Of a DNA stretch of 64,000 nucleotides, positions 9,423-20,720 are shown in pieces. The first letter of the stretch is position 1; each line of letters starts with the position of its first letter. The stretch is from assembly GCA_902729315.2 (NCBI GenBank), contig LR746273.1, forward strand, positions 997,001-1,061,000. Reading direction: 5' to 3'. The position numbers and the translations under genes were made by a program. The notes beneath the pieces were generated by a model, which did not search any database, was not told where the DNA came from, and worked only from the letters and a program-made list of their open reading frames with translations. The DNA is from Spirodela intermedia. Its lineage: Eukaryota > Streptophyta > Magnoliopsida > Alismatales > Araceae.

Positions 9423-11524
9423 ATGGGTCTGCCTCAGAGGGAAGCCTCCGGAGAGAAGCGGAGCAGCGTGCCGCCCGCGACGGAGATTTCTCAATCCGCT
9501 ACATCCGTGGAAGCTCTGCTTGCAGGTCGGGCTGCCTGTTCCCAGCTCTTCTCGGTCAATGGAATCCCTTCAGAAGCTTGTTCTGTTGTTTCCTTTTCCG
9601 TTTGTTGGTGCTCGTAGTAAGTCATTACGAACGGGCGCAGAATGCTCCAGGTTCTGTGGTGTGATTTCTTTTCCCTGATTTATAAATATTTTGAGCGGTC
9701 TCTGTTCTTTGATTTATTGCCGTTTCGAGTTGAGGCCAATTGTGTGGAATTTCGCGTCGTGGTTGAGACGGTCGATTGTGTTTATTTGTTCTCTCTTTCC
9801 ATGCTTTTAGGTGCATACTCAATAGGGATGATTCTCATGCATGTGATGTTTCTTGAATGAAATATATTAACCTCCTGTGATGCGAGGGATTTCAAACCGA
9901 TGAAATCTCTGGATGCATAGACATCCTTTGTGGCCAACTTGTCATGATAATTTCCTATGTTATGTCTCCTGTGATGAATGGATGTAGGTTTTGGATTTCC
10001 TATGTTAGTTTTGATTCCGTTCCTGAATTATTCTTTTTCTGTGGGGCCTGGATATGGTGCAGTCATGGTTTAGGGAAAGGCTCTCGCAGAACGACACCAA
10101 AGGGGCGGAGTGAGTAGGAACCAAATATTTGACTTGAGAATAAAATCTGTGAAGAAATGAGTGTCATCATGTCTAGATAATAGAAGACCCTTTAGATTGC
10201 GTGGTATAATACATAATAAATTTGATACTGAATAGAAACCACAAGAGAAGGTGAGGCACGGAACGCTTTATGTCTTCGCCTCCTAAATGCAGATTGAGCC
10301 TGCAGTTCTTGACATGCAGAGGCATCATATTGTGCAGTGATACTCCTGGGATTTAGAAGGTTCTGGATGAGGAAAACATTAGCTATCTATTGTTTTGGAA
10401 ATTCAGGTCATATTTGACGTGGAATCATCGTGAGAACCATAAAGCGAGAAAATAGGTGTCTACATTATCTGAGATATTAAAATTTGTAGTTGTATCATTC
10501 AAGCTTTTAATTATTTTTTCTTAAATCCATCCAGTTTAAAGATCCAACGTTGTATTGTTCATTCCGTCATTTTTTTCACATTCAAGGGATTTCTAAGGGT
10601 GTTTCCCTGTTTTTATTTGGATTGCACGATCCACATTCAGCACGATACGTTTCTTGGCCTTTATTGTTCTTTCAATGTTTCTTGGAATTAGATTGGGATA
10701 ATGATGCGAAAAAATTGGTACTTCTTGCATCAGTTTCACATATTCGACTGATATCGTTGTCATTTATTTAAACTTTATTGCGGACATTTTAGAGTGATGT
10801 TCCTGTCGCTCCATATAATGATTATTATCTCGTTTTACTGGTTTCTGCAGAAGCTGCAGCTTTCAGTAACGTTGAGAATGAGGTTGGTTTCTTTTCAAGG
10901 AGGTGCACGAAACCTGAGCTGTTTGTGTGATATAATCCTGAGATTGCTCACTTCCAAGGCCTTTTTCCTCGCCAGTTCTGAAATAGAATTTTCCAATGCA
11001 GTCGGTGGAGGCCAAGGTGCAGAAAGCCCTTGAATGCCCCTGTCTTGCAGGCTTGAGGAGTGGACCTTGTGGAAACCAGTTTTCCGAAGCATTTGCCTGC
11101 TTCCTCAAGAGCACTGCTGAAGAAAAGGTACCCTTTTCCTGTCATGTGGATAGAATGAAGAAAATTTTCCTTCCTATAAATCTTATAATGGCAATCGACG
11201 GTTCATATTAAACATGCATCTGCCTCGTTTCCATCGATAGAAAAATATTTTTATTTTGCATTTTCCTAATTTAAATGGAGTCATCAGGTGCTTTTATGCT
11301 CAATTTAGTAAACGTTGTCAGTCTCCATGCTGCATCTCTGGTTCTTGCAGGGTTCAGACTGTGTGAGTCCCTTTATAGCCTTGCAAGACTGCATCAAAGT
11401 GCACCCAGATGCGTTCTCCAAGGATCTCCTGGGCGGAGAGGAGACCAGGAAGGAAGATGAGGTCGTCACCAACTTCAGAATCATCCCTCCTTCCTGGTCC
11501 AGAAAATCCAAAACTAGGAACTGA
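9423..11524 (+). CDS. MIA40: Mitochondrial intermembrane-space import and assembly protein 40 (144 aa)
   Basis: Exons: 9423..9525, 10851..10882, 11002..11127 and 11351..11524 (435 nt). MIA40 is the oxidoreductase that traps small cysteine-motif proteins entering the intermembrane space by forming disulfides. The redox-active CPC motif is at residues 57-59. The twin CX9C helices are C68 to C78 ([11 protein letters not shown]) and C91 to C101 ([11 protein letters not shown]). The tail contains RIIPPSW, as in plant orthologues. As expected for plants there is no N-terminal membrane anchor or presequence; plant MIA40 is soluble and is reported in mitochondria and peroxisomes. The N-terminal 45 residues are polar and variable. 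Exon 2 is only 32 nt, and its borders are supported by the join [13 protein letters not shown], which matches the IAEA segment of relatives. Confidence 0.95.
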
Positions 11525-11639
11525 GCAGTGAATACTTCTATTACTAGTAAACCCAAGGCAGGACTCTTTGGGGAACCTCCGTGATTCTCTCTCTACACTC
11601 TCCTATTGCTTTGGGCGGGCAGATTTATCGTCCAATTGT

Positions 11640-11656
11640 GAGGGGGGGGGGGGGGG
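11640..11656. repeat. Poly-G run
   Basis: A nearly pure G tract of about 15 bases in the 3' region of the MIA40 gene. Its length is prone to sequencing error. Confidence 0.8.
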
Positions 11657-11949
11657 ATAAAAATGCCGCCTTTTTCTCTTGGATCAGATTCAGGAGGCCG
11701 CATAGATTATGAACAGATGAACCTTGATGATTCTTATTCAACTTTGGTGAAGATGGGACCCCCCTCTGCTCCTGTTTCTTCCTTGGCCGGGCAGATTTAT
11801 CGCCGAAATGCAGGAGGTAACAACATCTCCTTTTAATCCAAAGATAATAACAAGGGTTATTAATGACGCTCTTTATTTTTTTCAAGAAAGTACTCGATAA
11901 ATGATTTTAAATCTCTCTCCGTCGTCTCTTCCCCCTTAATTCCGGGGGG

Positions 11950-11982
11950 AGAGAGAGAGAGAGAGGGAGAGAGAGAGAGAGA

Positions 11983-12048
<66 letters not shown>

Positions 12049-12061
12049 AGGAGAGAGGAGA

Positions 12062-12141
<80 letters not shown>

Positions 12142-12299
12142 GAGAGGGAGAGAGAGAGGAGGGAGAGGAGAGAGAGGAGAGAGAGGGGAGAGAGAGAGGG
12201 AGAGAGAGGAGAGAGAGAGAGAGAGGGAGAGAGGGAGAGAGAGAGAGGAGGAGGGAGGGAGAGAGAGAGAGAGAGGGAGAGAGAGGAGAGAGAGAGAGG

Positions 12300-12341
<42 letters not shown>

Positions 12342-12380
12342 GAGAGAGAGAGAGGGAGGGAGGGAGGGAGAGAGAGAGAG
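11950..12380. repeat. Long interrupted (GA)n/(GGA)n purine tract
   Basis: About 430 bases of almost uninterrupted purine on the plus strand, GA units with GGA and GGGA interruptions. Long serine/leucine frames on the minus strand here are artefacts of the repeat. It lies between the 3' ends of MIA40 and the root-cap gene. Confidence 0.97.
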
Positions 12381-12754
12381 TTCATAATTTGTGGAATATT
12401 TTAAAATAATAAATTTAAAGTAACATAATTTTATAAAAAGGGGGTGGCTAATCTCGGATCCCAAGAGTTCTTACAGGCCTCGGTTGAGCGGACCAGAATG
12501 TGACCTTCCGAACCAGCCCGGGAGATTCATCCTGTTCACAGTGGGTAGATCTAGCTTCGTTCTAACCCAACCCTAAAGTTGACGCATCCAGCTACGTCAG
12601 CGATCGTTGACTATTACGAAACAGATTGATAAGAGTTTCGATCCTAATTGAAGAGAGATCAAGCAACCGTTGCGACGGTCCCCTCTCACATCACCACTAC
12701 TCCCACTCTCATTATTCCGAACGCTCACCTTCTCCCCCAGAGCTCCGGTGCAGC

Positions 12755-13962
12755 TCACCGGCGGCAGAGCGTCCCGTACCCGTCGCTCATCCTGCCGGTG
12801 CAGTCCCAGGCGGCGGCGGCATCGTCGGAGCGCCGCATCAGCGCTTCCGCGGCGGTGGAGCTCACCGGCGAGAAGATGCAGTACTTGCAGTCGGATGAGA
12901 GGAGGGATGACGTGGTGTACTTATCCTCGCCGCCCATGACCGGCATGGGAACGCCTCTCTTCACGGGGCTGCGGAAGTCTGGCCTGTAGGTCTGCCCCAG
13001 GACGCCCTCCGCTTTGTCCGAGAGCTCGAAGAACCTGAACTGCACCTCCATGTGGGCGAAACAGTCGCCGTCGGGGAGACGGTAGCTGTGGATCCTGTCG
13101 TCCTCCTTTGTGACGGGGACGACGGAGACGGTGATCTCGAAGACCCCTGGGAGCGTCACGGCGACGCTGTTGACCCTCGCCGTGCGCTCCACTTCGAGCT
13201 TGCCGTCAGGGGAAGTCCACGTGGAGAGGTGCCCCTCGTGGATCCAAACCGGTGCGCCGTCGTAGGAGAATTCCAGTCTGTCAACGCCGCCGTCCCAGAC
13301 GGCGGGGTTCGTGGCGCCGACGGTGAATGTGTGGGCATCGAACATGAGGCCGAGAGCTTGGATCCAGGTGAAGTCACGGGTTCTCCCGGGGGGCCGATGG
13401 CCGATGAAGCGGGCGTTGACCTGGAGGGTGGAGTCAGAGACGAGGGTGAAGTAGTGGCCCGCCCTGCCGTGGAAGTAGAACATGATCCCGTCCCCGCCGA
13501 CGAACCTCGGGTCGTAGCACGCCGCCCCGTTGCCCTCGCAGTCAGGTTTCCTGTCTGAACCAAGACAACAGCAGCGAAACCCTATGATTAAGGCCTTTGG
13601 TCTGAACTAGATCAACTGTTCATGTGGTTACAGTATGTAGCAAACAGAAGTGAGAAGGAGTAGTGCTGAAGCTACTGACTCCTGCAGGTGGCCTCGCACT
13701 TGGGAGAGTTGCAGTCAATGAAGCAGGCTTTAGCCTTTGGGTCGGCTGGCCTGGCCATAGGGCACTGGTCCGGGCACTTGATACTCTGGCCGAAGCAGGA
13801 CTTACTGGGGTCTATGCATAAGGTTGACTCCGGCGGGAAGGTCTTCCCCTTGACGGCGAAAGGTGGGGGTGGATTTCCGTACAGATCGGCACTGCTCAGA
13901 GAAGTGACGGCGAGCAGCAGCGCAAGGAGAAGGACAAGGGGAGCCGTCTGGGTGATCCCCAT
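12755..13962 (-). CDS. Root-cap / LEA-related secreted protein (two exons, 360 aa)
   Basis: Exons, in minus order: 13680..13962 and 12755..13554 (283+800 nt). The product belongs to the plant root-cap domain family (LEA-related, as in Arabidopsis At5g54370), secreted proteins of unknown biochemistry often found in root cap and reproductive tissue. Residues 1-25 form a signal peptide (PLVLLLALLLAVTSLSSA). A cysteine-rich region follows (CIDPSKSCFGQSIKCPDQCP and CFIDCNSPKCEATC), then the conserved CYDPRFVGGDGIMFYFHGRAG and the long beta-rich root-cap domain with FTWIQALGLMFD and DRLEFSYDG. The join reads EATCRNRKPDCEG. The start at 13962 begins the signal peptide; in-frame ATGs further upstream would precede it with unrelated residues. 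A TTTATAAA box lies 73 bases upstream. Confidence 0.9.
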
Positions 13963-14034
13963 GACGGGGTGCTCTGCTCTCTCCTTTCGCTCCCAGCTGG
14001 TATTAGACGGAGGGCAATGCAGTTGACCCCGTAG

Positions 14035-14043
14035 TTTATAAAA
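14035..14043 (-). promoter_or_regulatory. TATA box of the root-cap gene
   Basis: The minus strand reads TTTTATAAA, 73-81 bases upstream of the ATG at 13962, the usual spacing for a leader of about 45 bases. Confidence 0.6.
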
Positions 14044-14766
14044 CCCGAGTAGGTGAGGACCCCATGGAATCTCACAGAACACGGTCATTCTGGAAGGGAG
14101 CCCGATGGCCTCACTCAAATATTTATGACCTTCATCATTTATAAGAATATCATCGCGACCCAAATGGGAATTCTCAAGAACACAATGATAATCGATGAAA
14201 AAAATTAACTTTTTATGGCCGGGAGGGCAGTAAAGTCCGATTCGGAAGAACACGTGATGACGAGACCGTGTATTCCCCGAGGTTGCTCGAGATCTGCGGG
14301 GCTTCAATAGGCTTGAAACCTAGGGTACTGTTTCACTAGGCTCTCCCTCCCTCTCTCTCGCTCTTTCTCTCTCTGCTTAATTACATCGAGTCTACAACCA
14401 ATAAAATGAAGCTGCTGCTGAGGGATTACAAAACAAATAGATAGAGAGAGGTGAGTGTTTGACTCCAAAGTGACGTCCTATCTCTCTTCACGTGGTTCAG
14501 CTTGCCGAGGTAGTACGGAACGTGGAAAAACGTTTGTCTCCGAGCAAACTTGCGAGGTTCAGCGTGCGTATGAAGCGCGCTAGTTGGCGTGCGCGGTCTG
14601 GGCAGACATCATGCGATGTGAAGAACCTCAACCTTAAGGAGCAGGTGAGGCTCTAGCCTGGTGTATCTCTGAGTTAGATGAATACTCCTTACGGGAAGGA
14701 GGAGGAAGCAGGTTTGCTTGGACGGACGGCGAGGCAGAAATCCTAACGTGGTCCAACATTTGACTA
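14044..14766. other. Intergenic stretch upstream of the root-cap gene, nothing recognised
   Basis: A short CT tract is present at about 14340-14375. No coding or structural RNA signal was recognised. Confidence 0.4.
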
Positions 14767-15045
14767 CTCGGTATGATCTCTTCTTGCCTGGATGGGTAGT
14801 TTGCCTCAGCTGTATAACTCTTGCATGGATCTCATATTCCCATGCCGCCAGAAACGACGGCTATCACTTCCAGCCGATAGCCAATCGCTAGAGGCATCGG
14901 CCATGAAACTTCTCCTGGGGGAGGGAGAATCGCCTCCTCGGTATGATCTCATGGATGCATCTCATCTTTCCATACGGCCCGCAAACGACGGCTGTCACTT
15001 CCACGATAGCCAATCTCTAGAGACATTGACCATGAATATACACAT
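14767..15045 (+). repeat. Imperfect direct duplication, two copies of roughly 100-150 bp
   Basis: Copy 1 (about 14767-14917) and copy 2 (about 14938-15040) share CTCGGTATGATCTC, then ATCTCAT, CGACGGCT, TCACTTCCA, GATAGCCAAT and CTAGAG in the same order. The copies differ by small indels. They lie just upstream of the aquaporin remnant and may be part of its old promoter. Confidence 0.7.
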
Positions 15046-15199
15046 GGAGAGGGGGTGGGGGGGCAGAGTTCGTCGCCACCGACATCTTCGTCTTCGCTGC
15101 CTAGGGCTTCGTCTTCTCTGTAGGTAATTACTCAATCAAAGGATCACCAGCTGGCCTGAGTGTAATGTCCGTTTGAAACACGGATTCTTTCAGGGAGGA

Positions 15200-15497
15200 T
15201 TCCAAGGACGTCTCAGCGGGCGTCGGGCTGCTGGCGTTGACCCAAGCCCATGCTTTGGCCCTGTTTGCCGCAGTCGCTGTTTCTTATAACGTTTCCGGCG
15301 GCCACGTCAACTCCACGGTGAACTTCGAGGTGTTCATCGGCCTGATCCTGAGGGTCAACATCCTCACCGGTGGACCGTTCGGCGGAGCCTCCATGAACCC
15401 CGTCAGGGCCTTCGGGACTGCCCTTGTTGGGTGGCCGTGGAAGCAAGCTCCACTGGGTCTACTGGTTCGGCTCTTATACAAGAACCTCATCGTCTAG
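15200..15497 (+). pseudogene. Tonoplast intrinsic protein (aquaporin) pseudogene, core deleted
   Basis: The frame reads [22 protein letters not shown], the second membrane helix and half-helix of a TIP aquaporin, but the first NPA box has become NST. After NFEVFIG it jumps directly to [21 protein letters not shown], which belongs near helix 6, so helices 3-5 (roughly 80-100 residues) are missing. The second NPA box is NPV. A one-base frameshift just before 15451 moves the continuation HWVYWFG into another frame. The N-terminal helix is absent. Intact TIPs move water and small solutes across the vacuole membrane; this copy cannot form the pore. Confidence 0.85.
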
Positions 15498-16084
15498 GTC
15501 GAAACTCCGCATTGGCACTAGCCCTTGTCTTTGGGAGACTACAAGCCACGAAAACCGCAAGCTATCAATACTCCTCGTAGAGGGTCACAGTATGAGTTAG
15601 CCAACCAGTCGATGTCCTCTTTTTAAAGAAGGCCGTATTTCTCGTAAATAATTCAGCTGCTGACATTAACTACATTAAGAATGTACATTTTAATCTAATA
15701 TCTTAGTTTCTCGATAGCTCTACTTGTTAATCTTCATTTTTAGTTATATTTCTTCACCAAAATCAAACGGGAATCCAGCTTCTGACTTCAGTCCTCATTT
15801 ATCGGGGTTTCCGAATCTCAACGCCTCAGATTCACAATGGGAGTTCGCCGATTTCGAGGTTGGTCACATTTTTGATCCCATCAAGCCGGAATGGAGGAGA
15901 AATGCATGCCATAAGCGCGCCATTTTCCATATAGATTCTAATTAAAAATAAAGTCCACCATTACTTCCATATATCAATATAATTACGTAGGCATTCCTAA
16001 AAGGACGGCCTATTATGACCCACTCCATAAAAGGACTTCTGTGTAACCTACTAGTTTTGTCGTCTATCTATAAATTGGCGATAC

Positions 16085-16675
16085 TGATACATCTTTCATT
16101 TGCACGTAGATTAGTATCACGTTCGACGGCAACCCTGGATCTAATCCTCGTCTTTACGCTACTCCCTTTCTCCTGCGTCGCGTCGTTCACGTCGCCGGCA
16201 GCAAGCTCCAGCGTGGGGCCGAGTACTATATCCTTGCCACCTTTAGCGGCGGAGGCGGGGGTTGACCCTCGCTGGCAGTGACGGCAGTTGCCTAATTGAC
16301 GTGGTGCAGGAGACGGCCGAGCGAGCTTACTGCTAGTGGGGACAACTGCCGCCAATACCGTGCGGTTGTCAGCAGACCTGAGAGTGGTGGTGGTCTCGGC
16401 GGCCCCAGACTGCCCTCAATCGACGTTATGGAGGAGGGTGTGAGGGTGACTCGTCGGCGGGCAGGTACTACGGGTCTACCGGCGGGGTGACGGAGGAAAC
16501 TGGTTCAAGATAGAGGAATGGGGAAAACTACGGTCTTCGACATTGCCCCAGCGTGTGTAATTCCTACAAGGTCATCCGCAGGGACGAGGAAGTGTTCTAC
16601 GAAAAGGGACGCAGGTGGGTGGGGCTGGGCTAGTTGCTCTTCCCAGTCGTCTTCAAGAGGGCGAGTAAGAGAACA
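16085..16675 (+). pseudogene. GC-rich Kunitz-type protease inhibitor pseudogene
   Basis: Pieces of a Kunitz inhibitor appear in order but in different frames. A hydrophobic signal-like segment is at about 16125-16185. KLQRGAEYYIL is at 16203-16235. After a frameshift near 16255 comes LTLAGSDGSC, then LRVVVVSAAPDCPQSTLWR around 16377-16430. NWFKIEEWGK is at 16498-16527. After another shift near 16530 come YGLRHCPSVCNSYKVIRRDEE and FPVVFKRA, to about 16664. A TAG at 16631-16633 interrupts GLG/LLFPVV. The residue after the signal segment is deleted to about the beta-1 strand. It is GC-rich and belongs to a different subfamily from the intact gene at 33833. Confidence 0.8.
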
Positions 16676-16745
16676 CCTCGAGGAACCTTTCCAATCCCTT
16701 GAAAAGATCAAACTCAGGGGTGATCGTAAAATGCACCATAAATAA

Positions 16746-17500
16746 TATAATTGGTGAATTGCAGTGTTAGAACGCTCAAATAATCCGTATGATTGACTGG
16801 TTCGCCGAGAGTCTTAGGGAGATTATCTCAAGATTTTACAAAAAAATGCTTCACTTATTAAAAAATAGCTGCTTATACATACAAGTTTAAATACTTCTAA
16901 TGCATATTATGGATTCACTCACGATAGGTAAAACATACATTTTTATTTGATATTAACATTTTCTATTTTTCCTATATATTACTACAATTCAATTTTAAAA
17001 AATTCATTTTTATTTGTCATGCAAGTGTTTTCTCTATTGTTTTCATAAAAAAAACTCACCAACAGCTTTTGTAAATATCTAGGTGGACAAAAAGGATTTT
17101 ATAAAAACAAATGCCTTATCTTGACATAGTTTTTTATAAAATAAGTTTTTGGATAAATGGCATGTGAATTGAAGGCCATCACATGTACATAAGTGTTTTT
17201 TTAGTATGAATTTTTTAAATGTGGTTTTTAAGTGTAAATTGAAGACTGTGCCTCAATCTATTTTGGCAAGGTCAATGAAGCATCTATTTTCGACATTAAC
17301 ATGGAGATTTAACATTCTTTTGAAGCTTTTATTAAACTCATTCAAGCTTTCACATTCAAGGCTCTAAGTTGTCATGGCTTTAGAATTTTTGGCTCTTCAA
17401 AAGTTGTAAGACTTAAACTAATTAAGTTATCGCAAAGGTTTATAGTGATATGACATTACCACCATAGCAAGTGTTTAAGAGCAACTGGCTCTCAAACAAC
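16746..17500. other. AT-rich intergenic sequence, nothing recognised
   Basis: Composition drops sharply to AT-rich after 16740. I see no domain fragments or repeats with clear borders here. Confidence 0.4.
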
Positions 17501-20500
17501 AAAAAAAATATTTGACATGTTGATTTTAGTGAAATGTATGGAGATATTTTTTGAGAGATCGAGGAAGGCTTACTACAAAGTCAAAACATATGAATCTGTT
17601 GCCATATGATATTTGTTTTAGGCCGTCTTAGTGCCAATTTTTCCTAATTGTCTTATATATTTTTTGGGAATGATGTATCATCTTCAATAGATCATATCCT
17701 AGATTGTTCAGTTTATCTTTCATAAGGCCACATCATCACCCCTCTTTTCCCAAAAAAAGGTAGGAGATTATGTGAAGACGATCAAAGAACTTTTGCTTGA
17801 CTCTAGTTGCATGATTTAACTGGCAAATCAGATTCATAGATGAGTATGACTATTAATATTTTAATCGATAGTGATTCATGTGGATTGAAATATATTAAAA
17901 ATTATTACTTAACCATATGAGTCTCCTCCATCAGTCTAACATGATAAATAATTATAATTCCAAAGGCATGCAATGATGTCATTTATTTTCATGACATTAT
18001 TTCCTTTACTAAAGTTGTTAATTCATTCGTCTATGCACACTCATGCACAATGATCTACTTCTAGACCTTCTTGAAGATGACCAAGAATGAGGATCTCCTA
18101 TGACCAAGCTAGGCCTTCCCATCCTCTACAAAGAGGCCCAGATCACCATAGACATGCTTGCACAACTTGCAAACATTTAGGCAAAACACAAGTTTGTAGC
18201 TGTCCTCCTTGACCTTTATGACTTTGAACCAATTGGATAGTGTTTCTATGCTAGGGATCCCCAAGGAGTCATCCAACTCCACATACATATAGGTAATGTC
18301 CTCGCAATGCTACCTTGAAGCTTCTGCACCATTGATTGCACGCATAAGATAGAGGAAGAGAAGATGACATTTGTGTCCAACACCTCCTACAGGGCGTCGT
18401 TGCTCCGTATGAGAGGGTAGAAGATCAAGATGATACTAGAGGGCATTTCAAAGCTTGACTTTTTCACATACAATGGACAATTGGCATTCTAACTATTAGT
18501 CGTGAGTCCTTCACTTATGCCACTATTGGGTAGGACATAATACTTAATCTTGCTCCCCACCTCGCTCCCTTCAATGTCGACGACTGCCCATGCACCATTG
18601 CTTGAAGAGAAGAGGAGGAAGAGGAAAGTGAGGCAAATAAAGGTGACCATGAGTTTCATGGTCAAAGAATATGTATCACTAGCAGATTAAGGTGGCTTTG
18701 CTTCTACTTGCAATGATAGGTTTGAGAAGGTTAGTGATCTTTTTATAGAGAAAGACATTGTAAGTTGATGTATGTTGGAAGATTTGAATGTACAAAACTC
18801 AATTTGGACATCATAACCTTTTTCCTATGCTAAGTGTCCACAACTTTGTTGCAAAGAAGACCATTGACCACCACCAAAAGCTATCATGAAATCAACCATT
18901 TCACCACTTCTAAAAGTTTTTCTATCTGAATTGTAAAACGTTGTTAGTGCCGAAGGTATATTACTGTTCAATATAGTATATGACAATATAAATTAAAAAT
19001 TATAAGAGCCATCTTTATTTTAGTTTTACCTTCATGAAAATCAAGTCAATAAATGATAAGTTTGTCTCATTTTTTGTTGTACTTCTAAGTGTCTAGATAT
19101 TATGCATTTTTTATCTATCTATCTAATCAGAGATATTACCATATGTTTATACAACACAAAATTACTCTCACAATATTGTGTTCGTTCATTGTGATGACCT
19201 AAATAAGGACCTCATTGAAGATCAAAAAATAAGAAAAGTTGTTAGAGGTGAAGGAAAAGAGGCTTGTCATGACTTGGATTCTTAATGAATTAATGCCCCA
19301 CATCTATTCAACATTGACTATGTTCTTAATGATCACCCCGAATAACAAAACAGTAGTCATCAAAATTGTGATATGATAAGCTTCCTCATGTCAAAGATAA
19401 GAGAGAAGGATGAGGAAAGGGAGTGATGACGTCATCTCTCTCTAGTCCCATCATGATGAAGAAGAGTGGGGAGAGGGCAAATAGTACTAGTCCTTACACA
19501 CTTAAAGAATGAGCATCATTTGGTCCCATCAGCATCTCTTTTTCTACACTTTTGTATGCTCATAATAGAGAAACATAGCTTAGAATGAGAGTGATTATTT
19601 CATTTTAATAATAAGTTACATGTCAAGTGGGTCTTATTAAACTTAAGGACTAGCTATAAGTACAACTAGAAAATGAAATAGAATTGTCATTGATTTTTTT
19701 TGTTTATGATATTTAAGATGAAATTACTCTTTTGGTTTTTATTTGGTAATTGAAAATCACCATAGTAGATTTCAACATCTGAGGTGTAACTTCTAGATTC
19801 AAAAATATTACATTTTTGCCTAAGGATAGATTTTCTAAAGATATTATATGAGTACAAAAAAAAATGATATGAAAATTAGTTTCATGCCAAAATACTTGTC
19901 ATTGTTATTGTGCTAATCTATAATTGCATATTAGTGCTCCATTAGTTGTGTATTTTCAGTGGATTATGAATGGAGGAGAAAATCAGCAGCCTAGAACCTT
20001 CTCTAAGTAGGTCACAATGGTTCCACTTAAGTGCATATGAAAAATTTTATATTGGACCAAGACATGCATAATTAATATTTCAAAGACACTAAGATTTATA
20101 CAATGGAGGAAATACTTATTTCTAAGTGATATATAAATATTTATATAATAGGTATTCCATACTGGGGCTACTGTAGGCCATTCTTCCCTTAGATATACTT
20201 GCAAGAGATCTTATAAAGAAAGGCAGGTGAAAGTATTTGTTTGTGAATGTGTTTAGAAGTAATTCTACTAGTAAATATTGATGAATGTCCCCAAAATTAT
20301 TTGGCGACTATCTTGATATTACTTAGACGATATGTTTGTGAATAGTCTCTCATTAAATAAAAAATTCTACCTTGTGATTAAAAGTTGGCTTGCTTATTCA
20401 TTACCTTTCAACTTTTAGTCAAGAAAATAATTTTTTATTTTTTTTAAAGGCTATGATTGAGATCTTGAATTGTAAACTTGAGTTGTCACAAAATAATATT

Positions 20501-20720
20501 TGAATTTTGACTTGGTTATATGAGGGTATGTTATAGTAATCTACTAATCAATCAACTAACTGGCTTTAAAACATTTAGAAAGATCCCACATATTAACTAT
20601 TCTATATGAATTAGAGAGCTTAATTCTTTCACATAATTTACTCCACAATTTTTGAGAGGGACTAAAAATGTGTGGGATCATTCAACTTTAAAATCCATCA
20701 TATGATGAACTTGGTATGTC
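17500..20720 (-). repeat. Arm A of a diverged inverted duplication (pairs with 32330..35000)
   Basis: Read on the minus strand this arm aligns, with many transitions and some indels, to the plus strand at 32330-35000. Anchors in order: 20690-20640 with 32338-32390 (both contain TTAAAGTTGAATGAT); about 20160-20060 with 32450-32510; 20040-19860 with 32520-32690 (AGAGAAGGTTCT, TTTTCTCCTCC, TATAGATTAGCA); 19800-19500 with 32740-33045 (CTCAGATGTTGAAAT, TTTAATAAGACCCA, GAGCATACAAAAGTG); 18890-18660 with 33590-33832 (GTTGTGGACAC against GCTGTGGACAC, TTTCTCTATAAAA); the KTI coding region; and 17760-17500 with 34740-35000. The arm carries an extra insert of about 400 bases at 20225-20630. Confidence 0.85.
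18061..18659 (-). pseudogene. Kunitz-type protease inhibitor pseudogene, AT-shifted
   Basis: This is the arm A counterpart of the intact KTI at 33833-34432, with almost the same length and both ends preserved (MKLMVTF start, VIFKKV plus TAG end). Recognisable segments include WAVVDIEGSEVGSKIKYYVLP, NCPLYV, VSNWF-like LSNWFKV, FCLNVCKLCKHVYGDLGLF and EDGKA. It is broken by in-frame stops, for example TAG in the segment before NANCPLYV, TAG in the DALSE region, and TAG where the intact gene has TWLG, and by a frameshift in the VYVGLD region. Most differences from the intact copy are G to A or C to T. The TATA box (CTATAAAAA) and promoter are also recognisable upstream, so it arose by DNA duplication, not retroposition. 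Confidence 0.9.

Noticed and set aside
11907-12464. Serine/leucine repeat proteins of 149-185 residues on the minus strand
   Set aside because: Pure translation of the GA microsatellite.
14560-14660. A GC-rich patch that might fold like a tRNA
   Set aside because: No consistent acceptor stem, D-loop GG or TTCGA-type T-loop could be placed.
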